From positions 1-64,000 of the forward strand of contig CAVKOQ010000001.1 of NCBI GenBank assembly GCA_963657995.1: 64,000 nucleotides of DNA. Reading direction: 5' to 3'. Positions 15,749 to 24,488 of this stretch are shown piece after piece. The notes beneath the pieces are model-generated. The model saw only the letters and a program-made list of their open reading frames with translations. It made no database searches and was not told where the DNA came from. The number at the start of each line of letters is the position of its first letter. Position 1 is the stretch's first letter. A program made the position numbers and the translations under genes. The stretch comes from Otoolea sp963657995 (GTDB lineage Bacteria > Bacillota > Clostridia > Lachnospirales > Lachnospiraceae).

Positions 15749-16885
15749 ATGGAATATAAGATTTTATATAAAGATGGCCGTGCAAAACGTGCAGAAATGA
15801 AAACAGTCCATGGAACGATACAGACACCGGTATTCATGAATGTCGGTACCGTGGCTGCGATCAAGGGAGCTGTATCAACAGACGATCTGCACACGATCGG
15901 CACTCAGGTTGAGCTTTCCAACACATATCACCTTCATGTAAGAACCGGTGATAAACTGATAAAACAGTTTGGCGGTCTGCATAAGTTTATGAACTGGGAT
16001 CGCCCGATTCTTACGGATTCTGGCGGATTTCAGGTTTTCTCCCTGGCAGGACTGAGAAAGATTAAAGAAGAGGGGGTTTATTTTAATTCCCATATCGATG
16101 GACACAAGATTTTCATGGGTCCTGAAGAGAGTATGCAGATTCAGTCCAATCTTGGGTCCACGATTGCCATGGCTTTCGATGAATGCCCGCCGAGTCTTGC
16201 GGATCGCGACTATGTACAGAAATCAGTTGAGCGTACAACCAGATGGCTATCCAGATGTAAGACTGAGATGGCACGTCTCAACTCACTTGATGATACAGTC
16301 AACAGAGAACAGCTCTTATTTGGCATAAATCAGGGGGCAATCTACGAAGATATCCGTATCGAGCATGCTAAAGAGATCAGCAAGATGAATCTCGACGGTT
16401 ATGCAGTAGGAGGTCTAGCAGTAGGTGAAAGCCACGAGGAGATGTACAGAATTCTTGATGCGGTTGTTCCACATCTTCCTGAGGATAAGCCGACTTATCT
16501 CATGGGTGTGGGAACACCGGCCAATATTTTGGAGGCTGTCGACCGTGGAGTTGATTTCTTTGATTGTGTATATCCATCAAGAAACGGACGTCACAGCCAT
16601 GTATACACAAATCATGGCAAATTGAACCTTTTAAACAGCAAATACGAGCTTGATCCGCGCCCGATTGAAGAAGGCTGTGGATGCCCGGCATGCCGTTCAT
16701 ACTCACGTGCATATATCCGCCATCTTTTTAAAGCAAAGGAAATGCTTGGTATGAGATTATGTGTATTGCATAATTTGTATTTTTATAATAAAATGATGGA
16801 AGAGATTCGTGATGCAATCGAACATCACTGTTATGCCGAATACAAAGAAAAAAAGCTCGCAGGTATGGCAGCGGAATCGAACTAA
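15749..16885 (+). CDS. tgt: Queuine tRNA-ribosyltransferase (bacterial TGT)
   Basis: TGT swaps guanine at the wobble position of GUN-anticodon tRNAs for preQ1 in queuosine synthesis. The 378-residue protein shows L-T-D-S-G-G-F-Q-V-F-S-L at residues 88-99 (active-site Asp90), D-F-F-D-C-V near 262-267 (nucleophilic Asp), the substrate loop G-G-L-A-V-G-E, and the zinc site C-G-C-P-A-C with a later L-H-N-L. No queA is seen in the window. tgt between secDF and yajC is a common arrangement. Confidence 0.96.
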   Translation: MEYKILYKDGRAKRAEMKTVHGTIQTPVFMNVGTVAAIKGAVSTDDLHTIGTQVELSNTYHLHVRTGDKLIKQFGGLHKFMNWDRPILTDSGGFQVFSLAGLRKIKEEGVYFNSHIDGHKIFMGPEESMQIQSNLGSTIAMAFDECPPSLADRDYVQKSVERTTRWLSRCKTEMARLNSLDDTVNREQLLFGINQGAIYEDIRIEHAKEISKMNLDGYAVGGLAVGESHEEMYRILDAVVPHLPEDKPTYLMGVGTPANILEAVDRGVDFFDCVYPSRNGRHSHVYTNHGKLNLLNSKYELDPRPIEEGCGCPACRSYSRAYIRHLFKAKEMLGMRLCVLHNLYFYNKMMEEIRDAIEHHCYAEYKEKKLAGMAAESN

Positions 16886-16901
16886 AGGAGGAAATATACC
16901 T

Positions 16902-17183
16902 ATGAATTTGAGCAGTACAAGCGGAATGATCGTATATCTTGTGTTTATCATTGCTATCTTTTATTTTATGGCAATTCGTCCACAGAATAAAGAAAAGAAG
17001 AAACAGGCTGAACTGATGGCCACTGTAGCAGTTGGTGACAGTGTTCTGACTTCAAGCGGATTCTACGGCGTGATTATCGACATGACAGATGATACAGTTA
17101 TTGTAGAGTTTGGAAGCAACAAAAACTGCCGCATTCCTATGCGTAAGGATGCAATCGTGCAGGTTGAGAAACCGGAGTTATAA
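16902..17183 (+). CDS. yajC: Preprotein translocase accessory subunit YajC
   Basis: YajC is a single-span membrane protein that binds SecDF in the holotranslocon. The 93-residue protein has one membrane segment (about 9-26), then the family signature F-M-A-I-R-P-Q-N-K-E-K-K-K, and a small SH3-like domain with V-G-D-S-V-L-T-S-S-G-F-Y-G. AAAGGAGG at about 16885-16891 fits the ATG at 16902. The gene ends the scfA-scfB-secDF-tgt-yajC series at a strong terminator. Confidence 0.95.
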   Translation: MNLSSTSGMIVYLVFIIAIFYFMAIRPQNKEKKKQAELMATVAVGDSVLTSSGFYGVIIDMTDDTVIVEFGSNKNCRIPMRKDAIVQVEKPEL

Positions 17184-17190
17184 TTTTGAA

Positions 17191-17232
17191 AAAAGAGGGT
17201 CGCATTTCGAAAGAAATATGCGATCCTCTTTT
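17191..17232 (+). terminator. Intrinsic terminator after yajC
   Basis: AAAAGAGGGTCGCAT pairs with ATGCGATCCTCTTTT (one G-U), ending in T run. The A-rich left arm means it may also work on the other strand. Confidence 0.9.
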
Positions 17233-17286
17233 GATATGTAAAAAAACAGTGATACAATTCTTTCTACATTTGTAATAGCTGTCATG

Positions 17287-17314
17287 ATAACTTAGAGTTA
17301 TGGAATAAATTCCA
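17287..17314. promoter_or_regulatory. Two adjacent dyads upstream of the leuB promoter
   Basis: ATAACT-TAG-AGTTAT at 17287-17301 and TGGAAT-AA-ATTCCA at 17301-17314 share one base. They end 41 bp before the leuB -35, a place typical for activator sites such as LysR-type boxes. The regulator is unknown. Confidence 0.5.
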
Positions 17315-17355
17315 AATTACTATACAGAGAAAATATGGTTTTCTTTTGTATAAGA

Positions 17356-17384
17356 TTGAAAAATAACTCGTAATTGGATATGAT
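17356..17384 (+). promoter_or_regulatory. Promoter of leuB
   Basis: TTGAAA at 17356-17361, 17-bp spacer, TATGAT at 17379-17384; start near 17391, 36 bases before the leuB ATG. Confidence 0.75.
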
Positions 17385-17426
17385 AGAGAGTAATCGTTTT
17401 ATTCACGAAACTAGGAGGTATTTATT

Positions 17427-18512
17427 ATGAATTGCAATATTACTGTGATTCCGGGTGATGGAATCGGACCGGAAATTGTGAGAGAAGCCTGCGGAGTGCT
17501 TGATAAGGTGGGATCTGTTTACGGTCATACATTTAATTATACAAAAATTCTGATGGGTGGCTGCTCAATTGACGAATATGGTGTTCCACTGACTGATGAG
17601 GCACTTAATACAGCGAAAAACAGCGATTCTGTTCTTCTTGGTGCAGTAGGTGGCAATGTAGGAAACTCACGCTGGTATGATGTGGCACCGAATCTTCGCC
17701 CGGAGGCTGGTCTTCTTGCAATCCGCAAAGGCCTTGGTTTATTTGCTAATATTCGCCCGGCATATTTATATAAAGAACTTGCAGATGCGTGTCCGCTTAA
17801 AAAAGAGATAATCGGCAGCGGTTTTGATATGGTTATCATGCGTGAACTGACCGGTGGTCTGTATTTCGGAGATCGTTATACTAAAGAGGTAGATGGCGTG
17901 ACAACAGCGGTTGACACATTGACATATAATGAAAATGAAATCCGCCGCATCGCAATCAAGGCATTCGATATTGCCATGAAACGTAGAAAGAGCGTTATCA
18001 GTGTTGATAAGGCAAATGTACTTGATTCATCAAGACTCTGGAGAAAAGTTGTAGAAGAAGTAGCTAAAGATTATCCGGAGGTAAAATTGACTCATATGCT
18101 TGTGGACAACTGTGCTATGCAGCTTGTCATGAACCCGGGGCAGTTTGATGTCATTCTGACAGAGAATATGTTCGGAGATATTCTTTCAGATGAGGCGAGC
18201 ATGATCACCGGATCGATTGGTATGCTTTCCTCAGCAAGTTTAAATGAGGGCAAATTTGGCCTCTACGAGCCGAGCCATGGCTCCGCACCTGATATTGCAG
18301 GAAAAGATATTGCAAACCCGATCGCAACTATACTTTCAGCAGCTATGATGCTAAGATACTCATTTGATCTGGATAATGAGGCCAAGGCTATAGAAGATGC
18401 AGTACAGCAGGTGCTGACAGAAGGTTACAGAACTGTTGATATTATGGCTGAAGGCTGCAAACAGGTAGGAACCATAGAGATGGGCAAGCTTATCTGTGAG
18501 AGAATTAAGTAG
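17427..18512 (+). CDS. leuB: 3-isopropylmalate dehydrogenase
   Basis: LeuB oxidises and decarboxylates 3-isopropylmalate with NAD in leucine synthesis. The 361-residue protein starts with the I-P-G-D-G-I-G-P-E-I nucleotide motif, has the substrate arginines in the R-P-E-A-G-L region, and the metal-binding T-E-N-M-F-G-D-I-L-S-D-E-A signature near 251-263. Length is standard. AGGAGG precedes the ATG. leuA and leuCD are not in the window; ilvD and ilvB follow instead, so the group is a mixed branched-chain operon. Confidence 0.95.
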   Translation: MNCNITVIPGDGIGPEIVREACGVLDKVGSVYGHTFNYTKILMGGCSIDEYGVPLTDEALNTAKNSDSVLLGAVGGNVGNSRWYDVAPNLRPEAGLLAIRKGLGLFANIRPAYLYKELADACPLKKEIIGSGFDMVIMRELTGGLYFGDRYTKEVDGVTTAVDTLTYNENEIRRIAIKAFDIAMKRRKSVISVDKANVLDSSRLWRKVVEEVAKDYPEVKLTHMLVDNCAMQLVMNPGQFDVILTENMFGDILSDEASMITGSIGMLSSASLNEGKFGLYEPSHGSAPDIAGKDIANPIATILSAAMMLRYSFDLDNEAKAIEDAVQQVLTEGYRTVDIMAEGCKQVGTIEMGKLICERIK

Positions 18513-18565
18513 AATTATTGCAAAAATAGATTAAATGCGATAATATTAAAAGATAACGTAAAGCT

Positions 18566-18585
18566 CGCCCCTGTTATCAGGGGCG
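18566..18585 (+). other. GC-rich hairpin between leuB and ilvD
   Basis: CGCCCCTG and CAGGGGCG form a perfect 8-bp stem with a TTAT tetraloop, 36 bases before the ilvD start. No T run follows, so it may shape message processing or partially attenuate. Confidence 0.5.
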
Positions 18586-18621
18586 TGTGTCGTCGAAATA
18601 GATAGAAGGAGACGAGAAAAT

Positions 18622-20298
18622 ATGAAAAGTGATGCAGTAAGAAAAGGGATGCAGCAGGCACCTCATCGTTCTTTGTTCAATGCACTCGGCATGACAGAGG
18701 AGGAGATGAACAAACCTTTAGTCGGTATCGTAAGTTCTTATAATGAGATTGTTCCGGGTCATATGAATCTGGATAAGATTGTAAATGCAGTTAAGCTTGG
18801 AGTGGCTATGGCCGGTGGTACACCGGTAGTATTTCCGGCAATTGCGGTATGTGACGGTATAGCTATGGGACATATCGGAATGAAATATTCTCTGGTTACA
18901 CGTGATCTGATCGCAGATTCCACAGAATGTATGGCACTGGCACATCAATTCGATGCACTGGTTATGGTGCCGAACTGCGATAAAAATGTACCTGGCCTTT
19001 TGATGGCAGCAGCTCGTGTTAATGTTCCGACAGTATTTGTAAGCGGTGGCCCGATGCTGGCAGGTCATGTAAAAGGACAGAAGAGAAGTCTTTCAAGCAT
19101 GTTTGAGGCAGTTGGTTCATATGCAGCAGGCACTATGACAGAGGAAGATGTAAAAGAGTTTGAATGTAAGGTCTGCCCGACTTGCGGATCATGTTCAGGT
19201 ATGTATACAGCAAACAGTATGAACTGTCTGACTGAGGTTCTTGGAATGGGACTTCAGGGCAATGGTACAATTCCGGCAGTTTACTCCGAAAGAATCAAAC
19301 TGGCTAAGCATGCCGGCATGAAAGTCATGGAGATGTATGAGAAAAACATCCGTCCTAGAGATATCATGACGGAGAAGGCATTTTTAAATGCACTTACAGT
19401 AGATATGGCACTCGGATGTTCTACCAACAGTATGTTGCATCTTCCGGCAATCGCACATGAGGCAGGCATTGATCTCAATATGGAGCTTGTTAACGAGCTT
19501 AGCAAACGTACCCCGAACCTGTGCCATCTGGCACCGGCAGGTCCGACATACATGGAAGACCTGAATGAGGCTGGTGGCGTTTATGCAGTTATGAACGAGC
19601 TTTCTAAGAAGGATCTTCTGAATCTTGACTGTATCACTGCAACAGGAAAAACAGTTGGAGAGAATATCAAAAATTGTGTCAATAAGAATCCTGAAGTTAT
19701 CAGACCTATTGACAATCCATACAGCCAGACTGGCGGTATTGCTATACTTAAAGGAAATCTGGCACCAGATACAGGCGTTGTAAAACGTTCCGCTGTAGCA
19801 CCTGAGATGCTGGTACATCAGGGACCGGCACGTGTATTTGACTGCGAAGAAGATGCAATCGCAGCTATCAAGGGCGGAAAGATTGTCGCAGGAGACGTTG
19901 TTGTTATACGTTATGAAGGACCGAAGGGCGGCCCGGGTATGAGAGAGATGCTTAATCCTACATCTGCCATCGCAGGTATGGGGCTTGGATCCAGTGTAGC
20001 ACTTATCACTGATGGACGTTTCTCCGGTGCATCAAGAGGTGCATCCATAGGACATGTTTCACCTGAGGCAGCAGTGGGAGGCCCAATTGCACTTGTTGAA
20101 GAAGGAGATATCATCTCTATCGATATCAACAACAACTCACTGAACGTGCTTGTATCTGATGAAGAACTGGCAGAGAGAAGAAAGAAATGGCAGCCTAGAG
20201 AGCCGAAAGTCACAACAGGATATCTGGCACGTTACGCATCTTTGGTAACTAGCGGAAACCGTGGTGCAGTTTTAGAGGTTCCTAAGACACAGAATTAA
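18622..20298 (+). CDS. ilvD: Dihydroxy-acid dehydratase
   Basis: IlvD dehydrates 2,3-dihydroxy-isovalerate and its methyl homologue in valine and isoleucine synthesis. The 558-residue protein carries the family signature C-D-K-N-V-P-G near residue 118 and C-P-T-C-G-S-C-S-G-M-Y-T-A-N-S-M near 190, supplying the cysteines for the Fe-S cluster. The C-terminal D-G-R-F-S-G-A-S-R-G region is intact. AAGGAGACGAG precedes the ATG. ilvB follows after 32 bp. Confidence 0.96.
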   Translation: MKSDAVRKGMQQAPHRSLFNALGMTEEEMNKPLVGIVSSYNEIVPGHMNLDKIVNAVKLGVAMAGGTPVVFPAIAVCDGIAMGHIGMKYSLVTRDLIADSTECMALAHQFDALVMVPNCDKNVPGLLMAAARVNVPTVFVSGGPMLAGHVKGQKRSLSSMFEAVGSYAAGTMTEEDVKEFECKVCPTCGSCSGMYTANSMNCLTEVLGMGLQGNGTIPAVYSERIKLAKHAGMKVMEMYEKNIRPRDIMTEKAFLNALTVDMALGCSTNSMLHLPAIAHEAGIDLNMELVNELSKRTPNLCHLAPAGPTYMEDLNEAGGVYAVMNELSKKDLLNLDCITATGKTVGENIKNCVNKNPEVIRPIDNPYSQTGGIAILKGNLAPDTGVVKRSAVAPEMLVHQGPARVFDCEEDAIAAIKGGKIVAGDVVVIRYEGPKGGPGMREMLNPTSAIAGMGLGSSVALITDGRFSGASRGASIGHVSPEAAVGGPIALVEEGDIISIDINNNSLNVLVSDEELAERRKKWQPREPKVTTGYLARYASLVTSGNRGAVLEVPKTQN

Positions 20299-20330
20299 AT
20301 GTATGTTAAGAAGGAAAGCAGGTTAGACAG

Positions 20331-22013
20331 ATGAAGACATTGACAGGAGCAGAGATTGTCATTGAATGCTTGAAAGAGCAGGGAGTAGACACCGTGTTTG
20401 GTTATCCGGGCGGTGCGATCCTCAATATTTATGATGCACTTTACAAACACAAAGATGAAATTACGCATATTTTGACCTCTCATGAGCAGGGAGCGTCCCA
20501 CGCGGCAGATGGCTACGCGAGAGCAACCGGAAAGGTTGGTGTATGTTTAGCTACTTCAGGTCCGGGAGCGACAAACCTAGTAACAGGTATCGCTACCGCT
20601 AACCTGGATTCCATTCCGATGGTAGCCATCACTTGCAACGTAACCACCGGACTTCTGGGAAAAGACAGTTTTCAGGAGATCGACATATTAGGTGTTACCA
20701 TGCCGATCACCAAATACAATTTTATCGTAAAAGATGTCACAAAACTTGCAGATGTCATTCGCCGTGCATTTGTGATTGCAAAGAGTGGCCGTCCGGGTCC
20801 TGTACTTGTGGATATCACTAAGGACGTGACAGCGGCAACATGTGAGTATGAGTTTAAGGAGCCTGTTAAGGTTGAACGCGAGAGCTCACAGATTCGAGAG
20901 GAAGATATTGACAAAGCTGTTGAGATGATCAAGGCATCTAAAAAGCCTTTCATTTTCGTCGGAGGCGGAGCTGTATTATCAGACGCTGCCAATGAGCTTA
21001 GTGCATTTGCACATAAGATTCAGGCACCGGTTGGCGATAGTCTTATGGGAAAAGGTGCATTTGACGGAACGGATGTACTGTATACCGGTATGATTGGTAT
21101 GCACGGAACTAAGACATCCAACCTTGGAGTCGCAGAATGTGACCTTCTGATTGTTGCAGGTGCACGTTTTAGTGATCGTGTAGTTGGTGATCCGAACCAT
21201 TTTGCATCAAATGCAAAAATATTGCACATGGACATTGATCCAGCTGAGATTAATAAAAATATTCAGACAGATGCAAGCATCATAGGTGACATCAAGCTGA
21301 TTCTTCGCAAGCTAAATGCACGTCTTGATCCTATGAATCATGATGAGTGGCTCAGTCATATTGAACGCCTTAAAGATATGTATCCGCTCAGATACAACAA
21401 AGACGTTCTTACAGGTCCGTATATCATGGAAGAGATCTACAAAGTGACAGGTGGAGATGCCATTATAAGTACTGATGTTGGTCAGCACCAGATGTGGGCA
21501 GCGCAGTATTATAAATATAAACGTCCGAGACAGCTTCTGACATCAGGTGGTCTTGGAACCATGGGTTACGGCCTTGGAGCAGCTATCGGTGCAAAGATGG
21601 GATGCAAAGATAAGACCGTTATCAACATTGCTGGGGACGGATGTTTCCGTATGAATATGAATGAGATCGCAACTGCAACCCGTTACAATATCCCGGTTAT
21701 CGAGATCGTGTTCAACAACCATGTTCTTGGTATGGTACGCCAGTGGCAGACATTGTTCTACGGCAAACGGTATTCACAGACAGAACTTTATGATCAGGTG
21801 GATTTTGTCAAGGTTGCAGAGGGAATGGGTGCGAAGGCTTACCGTATTACCAAAAAAGAAGATGTGGAGCCGGTTCTTCGCGAGGCGATCAGCTTAAATA
21901 TTCCTGTTGTGATCGAGTGCCAGATTGGCAGTGATGATAAAGTATTCCCGATGGTTCCGGCAGGAAAACCTATAGAAGAAGCGTTTGATGAGATTGACTT
22001 ACGTATCGAATAG
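20331..22013 (+). CDS. ilvB: Acetolactate synthase, large (catalytic) subunit
   Basis: This thiamine-diphosphate enzyme makes acetolactate or acetohydroxybutyrate, the first shared step of branched-chain amino acid synthesis. The 560-residue chain has the N-terminal catalytic E in S-H-E-Q-G-A-S-H-A-A-D-G-Y-A-R, the biosynthetic signature G-C-F-R-M-N-M-N-E within the TPP/Mg motif G-D-G-C to N-N, and F-Q-E-I-D near 124. No ilvN small subunit follows; serC does. The regulatory subunit must lie elsewhere or be absent. The W in R-Q-W-Q-T-L-F argues for the anabolic rather than the catabolic AlsS type. Confidence 0.94.
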   Translation: MKTLTGAEIVIECLKEQGVDTVFGYPGGAILNIYDALYKHKDEITHILTSHEQGASHAADGYARATGKVGVCLATSGPGATNLVTGIATANLDSIPMVAITCNVTTGLLGKDSFQEIDILGVTMPITKYNFIVKDVTKLADVIRRAFVIAKSGRPGPVLVDITKDVTAATCEYEFKEPVKVERESSQIREEDIDKAVEMIKASKKPFIFVGGGAVLSDAANELSAFAHKIQAPVGDSLMGKGAFDGTDVLYTGMIGMHGTKTSNLGVAECDLLIVAGARFSDRVVGDPNHFASNAKILHMDIDPAEINKNIQTDASIIGDIKLILRKLNARLDPMNHDEWLSHIERLKDMYPLRYNKDVLTGPYIMEEIYKVTGGDAIISTDVGQHQMWAAQYYKYKRPRQLLTSGGLGTMGYGLGAAIGAKMGCKDKTVINIAGDGCFRMNMNEIATATRYNIPVIEIVFNNHVLGMVRQWQTLFYGKRYSQTELYDQVDFVKVAEGMGAKAYRITKKEDVEPVLREAISLNIPVVIECQIGSDDKVFPMVPAGKPIEEAFDEIDLRIE

Positions 22014-22071
22014 ATGTAAGATTGTATCTATTATCGCAATTTTGTTGTTGTGAAAGAGGAGGAGAATTATT

Positions 22072-23157
22072 ATGAGCAGAGTCTATAACTTTTCAGCCGG
22101 TCCGGCTGTACTTCCGGAGGAGGTGCTGAAAGAAGCAGCCGCAGAGATGATGGATTATCAGGGTAGTGGTATGTCTGTTATGGAGATGAGCCACCGCTCA
22201 AAGGATTTCCAGGCTATCATTGATGAGGCTGAGAAAGATCTGCGTGAACTTATGCAGATTCCGGACAATTATAAGGTATTATTTGTACAGGGTGGTGGCA
22301 ATATGCAGTTTGCCATGGTGCCGATGAACCTGTTCAAAAACAAGGTAGGTGACTATATCATCACCGGACAGTGGGCTAAGAAGGCATATCAGGAAGCTAA
22401 GCTTTTCGGTACAGCCAATGCGATTGCATCAAGTGCTGACAAAACATTTTCCTATATCCCGGATTGTTCAGATCTTCCGGTGGATGAAGATGCAGATTAT
22501 GTGTACATTTGCCTGAACAATACTATTTACGGAACCGTATATCATGAGCTTCCAAATACCAAGGGCAAGACACTGGTTGCAGATATCTCCTCCTGTTTCC
22601 TGTCAGAGCCGATCGACGTAAGTAAGTTTGGTATTCTTTGGGGTGGTGTTCAGAAAAATGTTGGTCCGGCAGGTATGGCGATTGTTATCATTCGTGAAGA
22701 CCTGATCACAGAGGACGTTCTTCCGGGAACACCAACTATGCTGCGCTACAAGACTTATGCAGACAACGATTCACTTTACAATACACCGCCTACATACAAC
22801 ATCTATATGTGCGGAAAGGTATTTAAGTGGCTTAAGAAGATGGGCGGCTTAAGTGCCATGAAGGAACGCAATGAGAAGAAGGCTAAGATTCTTTATGATT
22901 TCCTTGATGAGAGCAAACTCTTTAAGGCTACTGTAGAGAAGAAAGATCGTTCTCTTATGAATGTTCCGTTCGTTACAGGCGATGCAGATCTGGATGCACT
23001 TTTCGTAAAAGAAGCTAAAGAGGCCGGATTTGTAAACTTAAAAGGACATCGTACGGTAGGTGGCATGCGTGCCAGCATCTACAATGCAATGCCGATCGAA
23101 GGCGTTGAAAAATTAGTTGCATTTATGGGTGAATTCGAGAAAAAACATACAAACTAG
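22072..23157 (+). CDS. serC: Phosphoserine aminotransferase
   Basis: SerC transaminates 3-phosphohydroxypyruvate to phosphoserine using PLP and glutamate. The 361-residue protein begins with N-F-S-A-G-P-A-V-L-P, has M-S-H-R-S-K-D-F near 43, and the PLP-lysine region G-V-Q-K-N-V-G-P near 196-203. Length is standard. AGGAGGAG precedes the ATG. It is followed after 21 bp by serA, giving two of the three serine-pathway steps; no serB is adjacent, although a ThrH-type phosphatase occurs at 46374. Confidence 0.96.
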   Translation: MSRVYNFSAGPAVLPEEVLKEAAAEMMDYQGSGMSVMEMSHRSKDFQAIIDEAEKDLRELMQIPDNYKVLFVQGGGNMQFAMVPMNLFKNKVGDYIITGQWAKKAYQEAKLFGTANAIASSADKTFSYIPDCSDLPVDEDADYVYICLNNTIYGTVYHELPNTKGKTLVADISSCFLSEPIDVSKFGILWGGVQKNVGPAGMAIVIIREDLITEDVLPGTPTMLRYKTYADNDSLYNTPPTYNIYMCGKVFKWLKKMGGLSAMKERNEKKAKILYDFLDESKLFKATVEKKDRSLMNVPFVTGDADLDALFVKEAKEAGFVNLKGHRTVGGMRASIYNAMPIEGVEKLVAFMGEFEKKHTN

Positions 23158-23178
23158 AAAAGAGAGACAAAATTAATT

Positions 23179-24342
23179 ATGAGAAAGATACATTGCCTGA
23201 ACCCGATTTCCAAATTGGGAACAGATTTACTTACTGAGAATTATGAGATGACTGACAATCTGGCAGATGCTGAGGGAATCCTGGTACGTAGTGCTGCCAT
23301 GCATGATTTAGAGCTTCCGAAGGGACTGCGTGCGGTTGCACGTGCCGGAGCTGGTGTAAATAATATTCCTCTTGATAAATGTGCTGAGGCCGGTATTGTA
23401 GTATTTAATACACCTGGTGCCAATGCAAATGGCGTTAAGGAGCTGGTTTTGGCCGGAATGCTTCTCGGAGCCAGAGATATCGTAGGAGGTATCGACTGGT
23501 GTCAGGAACAGAAGGACAATGAAAACATTTCCAAGGATATGGAAAAGGCTAAAAAGAAATTTGCCGGCCATGAGATTCGTGGTAAAAAGCTTGGTGTCAT
23601 CGGACTTGGAGCCATAGGTGCTGAGGTAGCCAATGCGGCAGCAGCACTGGGAATGGAAGTTTATGGATATGATCCTTTTATCTCAGTAAAGGCAGCATGG
23701 ATGCTTTCAAGAGATGTTAAACACATCACATCAGTTGATACTATCTATCAGGAGTGCGACTATATTACGGTTCATGTACCGCTGCTTGACAGCACGCGTC
23801 AGATGATCAATAAGGAAAGCTTAGGACGCATGAAAGATGGAGTAGTGATCTTAAACTTTGCACGTGATCTTCTTGTAAATGACGATGACATGGCAGAGGC
23901 TCTTGCATCAGGACATGTGAAACGATACATCACAGATTTCCCGAATGCAAAGGTTATGCAGATGCCAAACGTTATTGCTACACCGCATCTTGGTGCATCT
24001 ACAGAGGAATCTGAAGATAACTGTGCAGTTATGGCAGTGAAAGAACTCATGGATTACCTTGACAATGGTAATATCAAGAACTCTGTAAACTTCCCAAACT
24101 GCGATATGGGAGTATGCACAACTGTAGGACGTATTGCAGTTCTTCACGAGAATGTACCGAACATGATCGGACAGATTTCTTCTATTCTTGCATCTACAAA
24201 TATGAATATTGCAAACATGACTAACAAGAGCCGTGACAAATATGCATATACTCTGGTAGATCTGGAGACAAAGGCAGATGAAGCTACAATTGAGAAGCTA
24301 AAGGCAATTCAGGGTGTTATGCGTGTGCGTGTAATCAAATAA
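23179..24342 (+). CDS. serA: D-3-phosphoglycerate dehydrogenase, ACT-type
   Basis: SerA oxidises 3-phosphoglycerate to start serine synthesis. The 387-residue protein has the NAD-binding G-L-G-A-I-G near residue 142-147, the catalytic domain with R-A-G-A-G-V-N-N near 57, and A-T-P-H-L-G-A-S-T-E-E with the catalytic His. The C-terminal 75 residues form an ACT domain, suggesting feedback control by serine; the longer intervening ASB domain of some family members is missing. It is the last gene before a strong terminator. Confidence 0.95.
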   Translation: MRKIHCLNPISKLGTDLLTENYEMTDNLADAEGILVRSAAMHDLELPKGLRAVARAGAGVNNIPLDKCAEAGIVVFNTPGANANGVKELVLAGMLLGARDIVGGIDWCQEQKDNENISKDMEKAKKKFAGHEIRGKKLGVIGLGAIGAEVANAAAALGMEVYGYDPFISVKAAWMLSRDVKHITSVDTIYQECDYITVHVPLLDSTRQMINKESLGRMKDGVVILNFARDLLVNDDDMAEALASGHVKRYITDFPNAKVMQMPNVIATPHLGASTEESEDNCAVMAVKELMDYLDNGNIKNSVNFPNCDMGVCTTVGRIAVLHENVPNMIGQISSILASTNMNIANMTNKSRDKYAYTLVDLETKADEATIEKLKAIQGVMRVRVIK

Positions 24343-24360
24343 AATAATAAAATTTATCAA

Positions 24361-24402
24361 AAAAGAGGCTGTTTATGTATTAACATAAACAGCTTCTTTT
24401 TT
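24361..24402 (+). terminator. Intrinsic terminator after serA
   Basis: A 16-bp stem, AAGAGGCTGTTTATGT with ACATAAACAGCTTCTT (one G-U), and an ATTA loop, followed by six T. It closes the leuB to serA series. Confidence 0.95.
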
Positions 24403-24415
24403 AAGAAAAATTATT

Positions 24416-24444
24416 TTGACCCTGATTTGAATATATGCTACTAT
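24416..24444 (+). promoter_or_regulatory. Promoter of fbp
   Basis: TTGACC at 24416-24421, 17-bp spacer, TACTAT at 24439-24444 with a TGC extension. Start near 24451, only about 38 bases from the chosen ATG. Confidence 0.75.
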
Positions 24445-24488
24445 GAATCTATTGAAAACGCATGGACAGCATTATGGGGGCTGATATT

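Noticed and set aside
17233..17426. T-box or leader-peptide attenuator before leuB
   Set aside because: No T-box core, no run of Leu/Val/Ile codons and no terminator hairpin between the promoter and the start.
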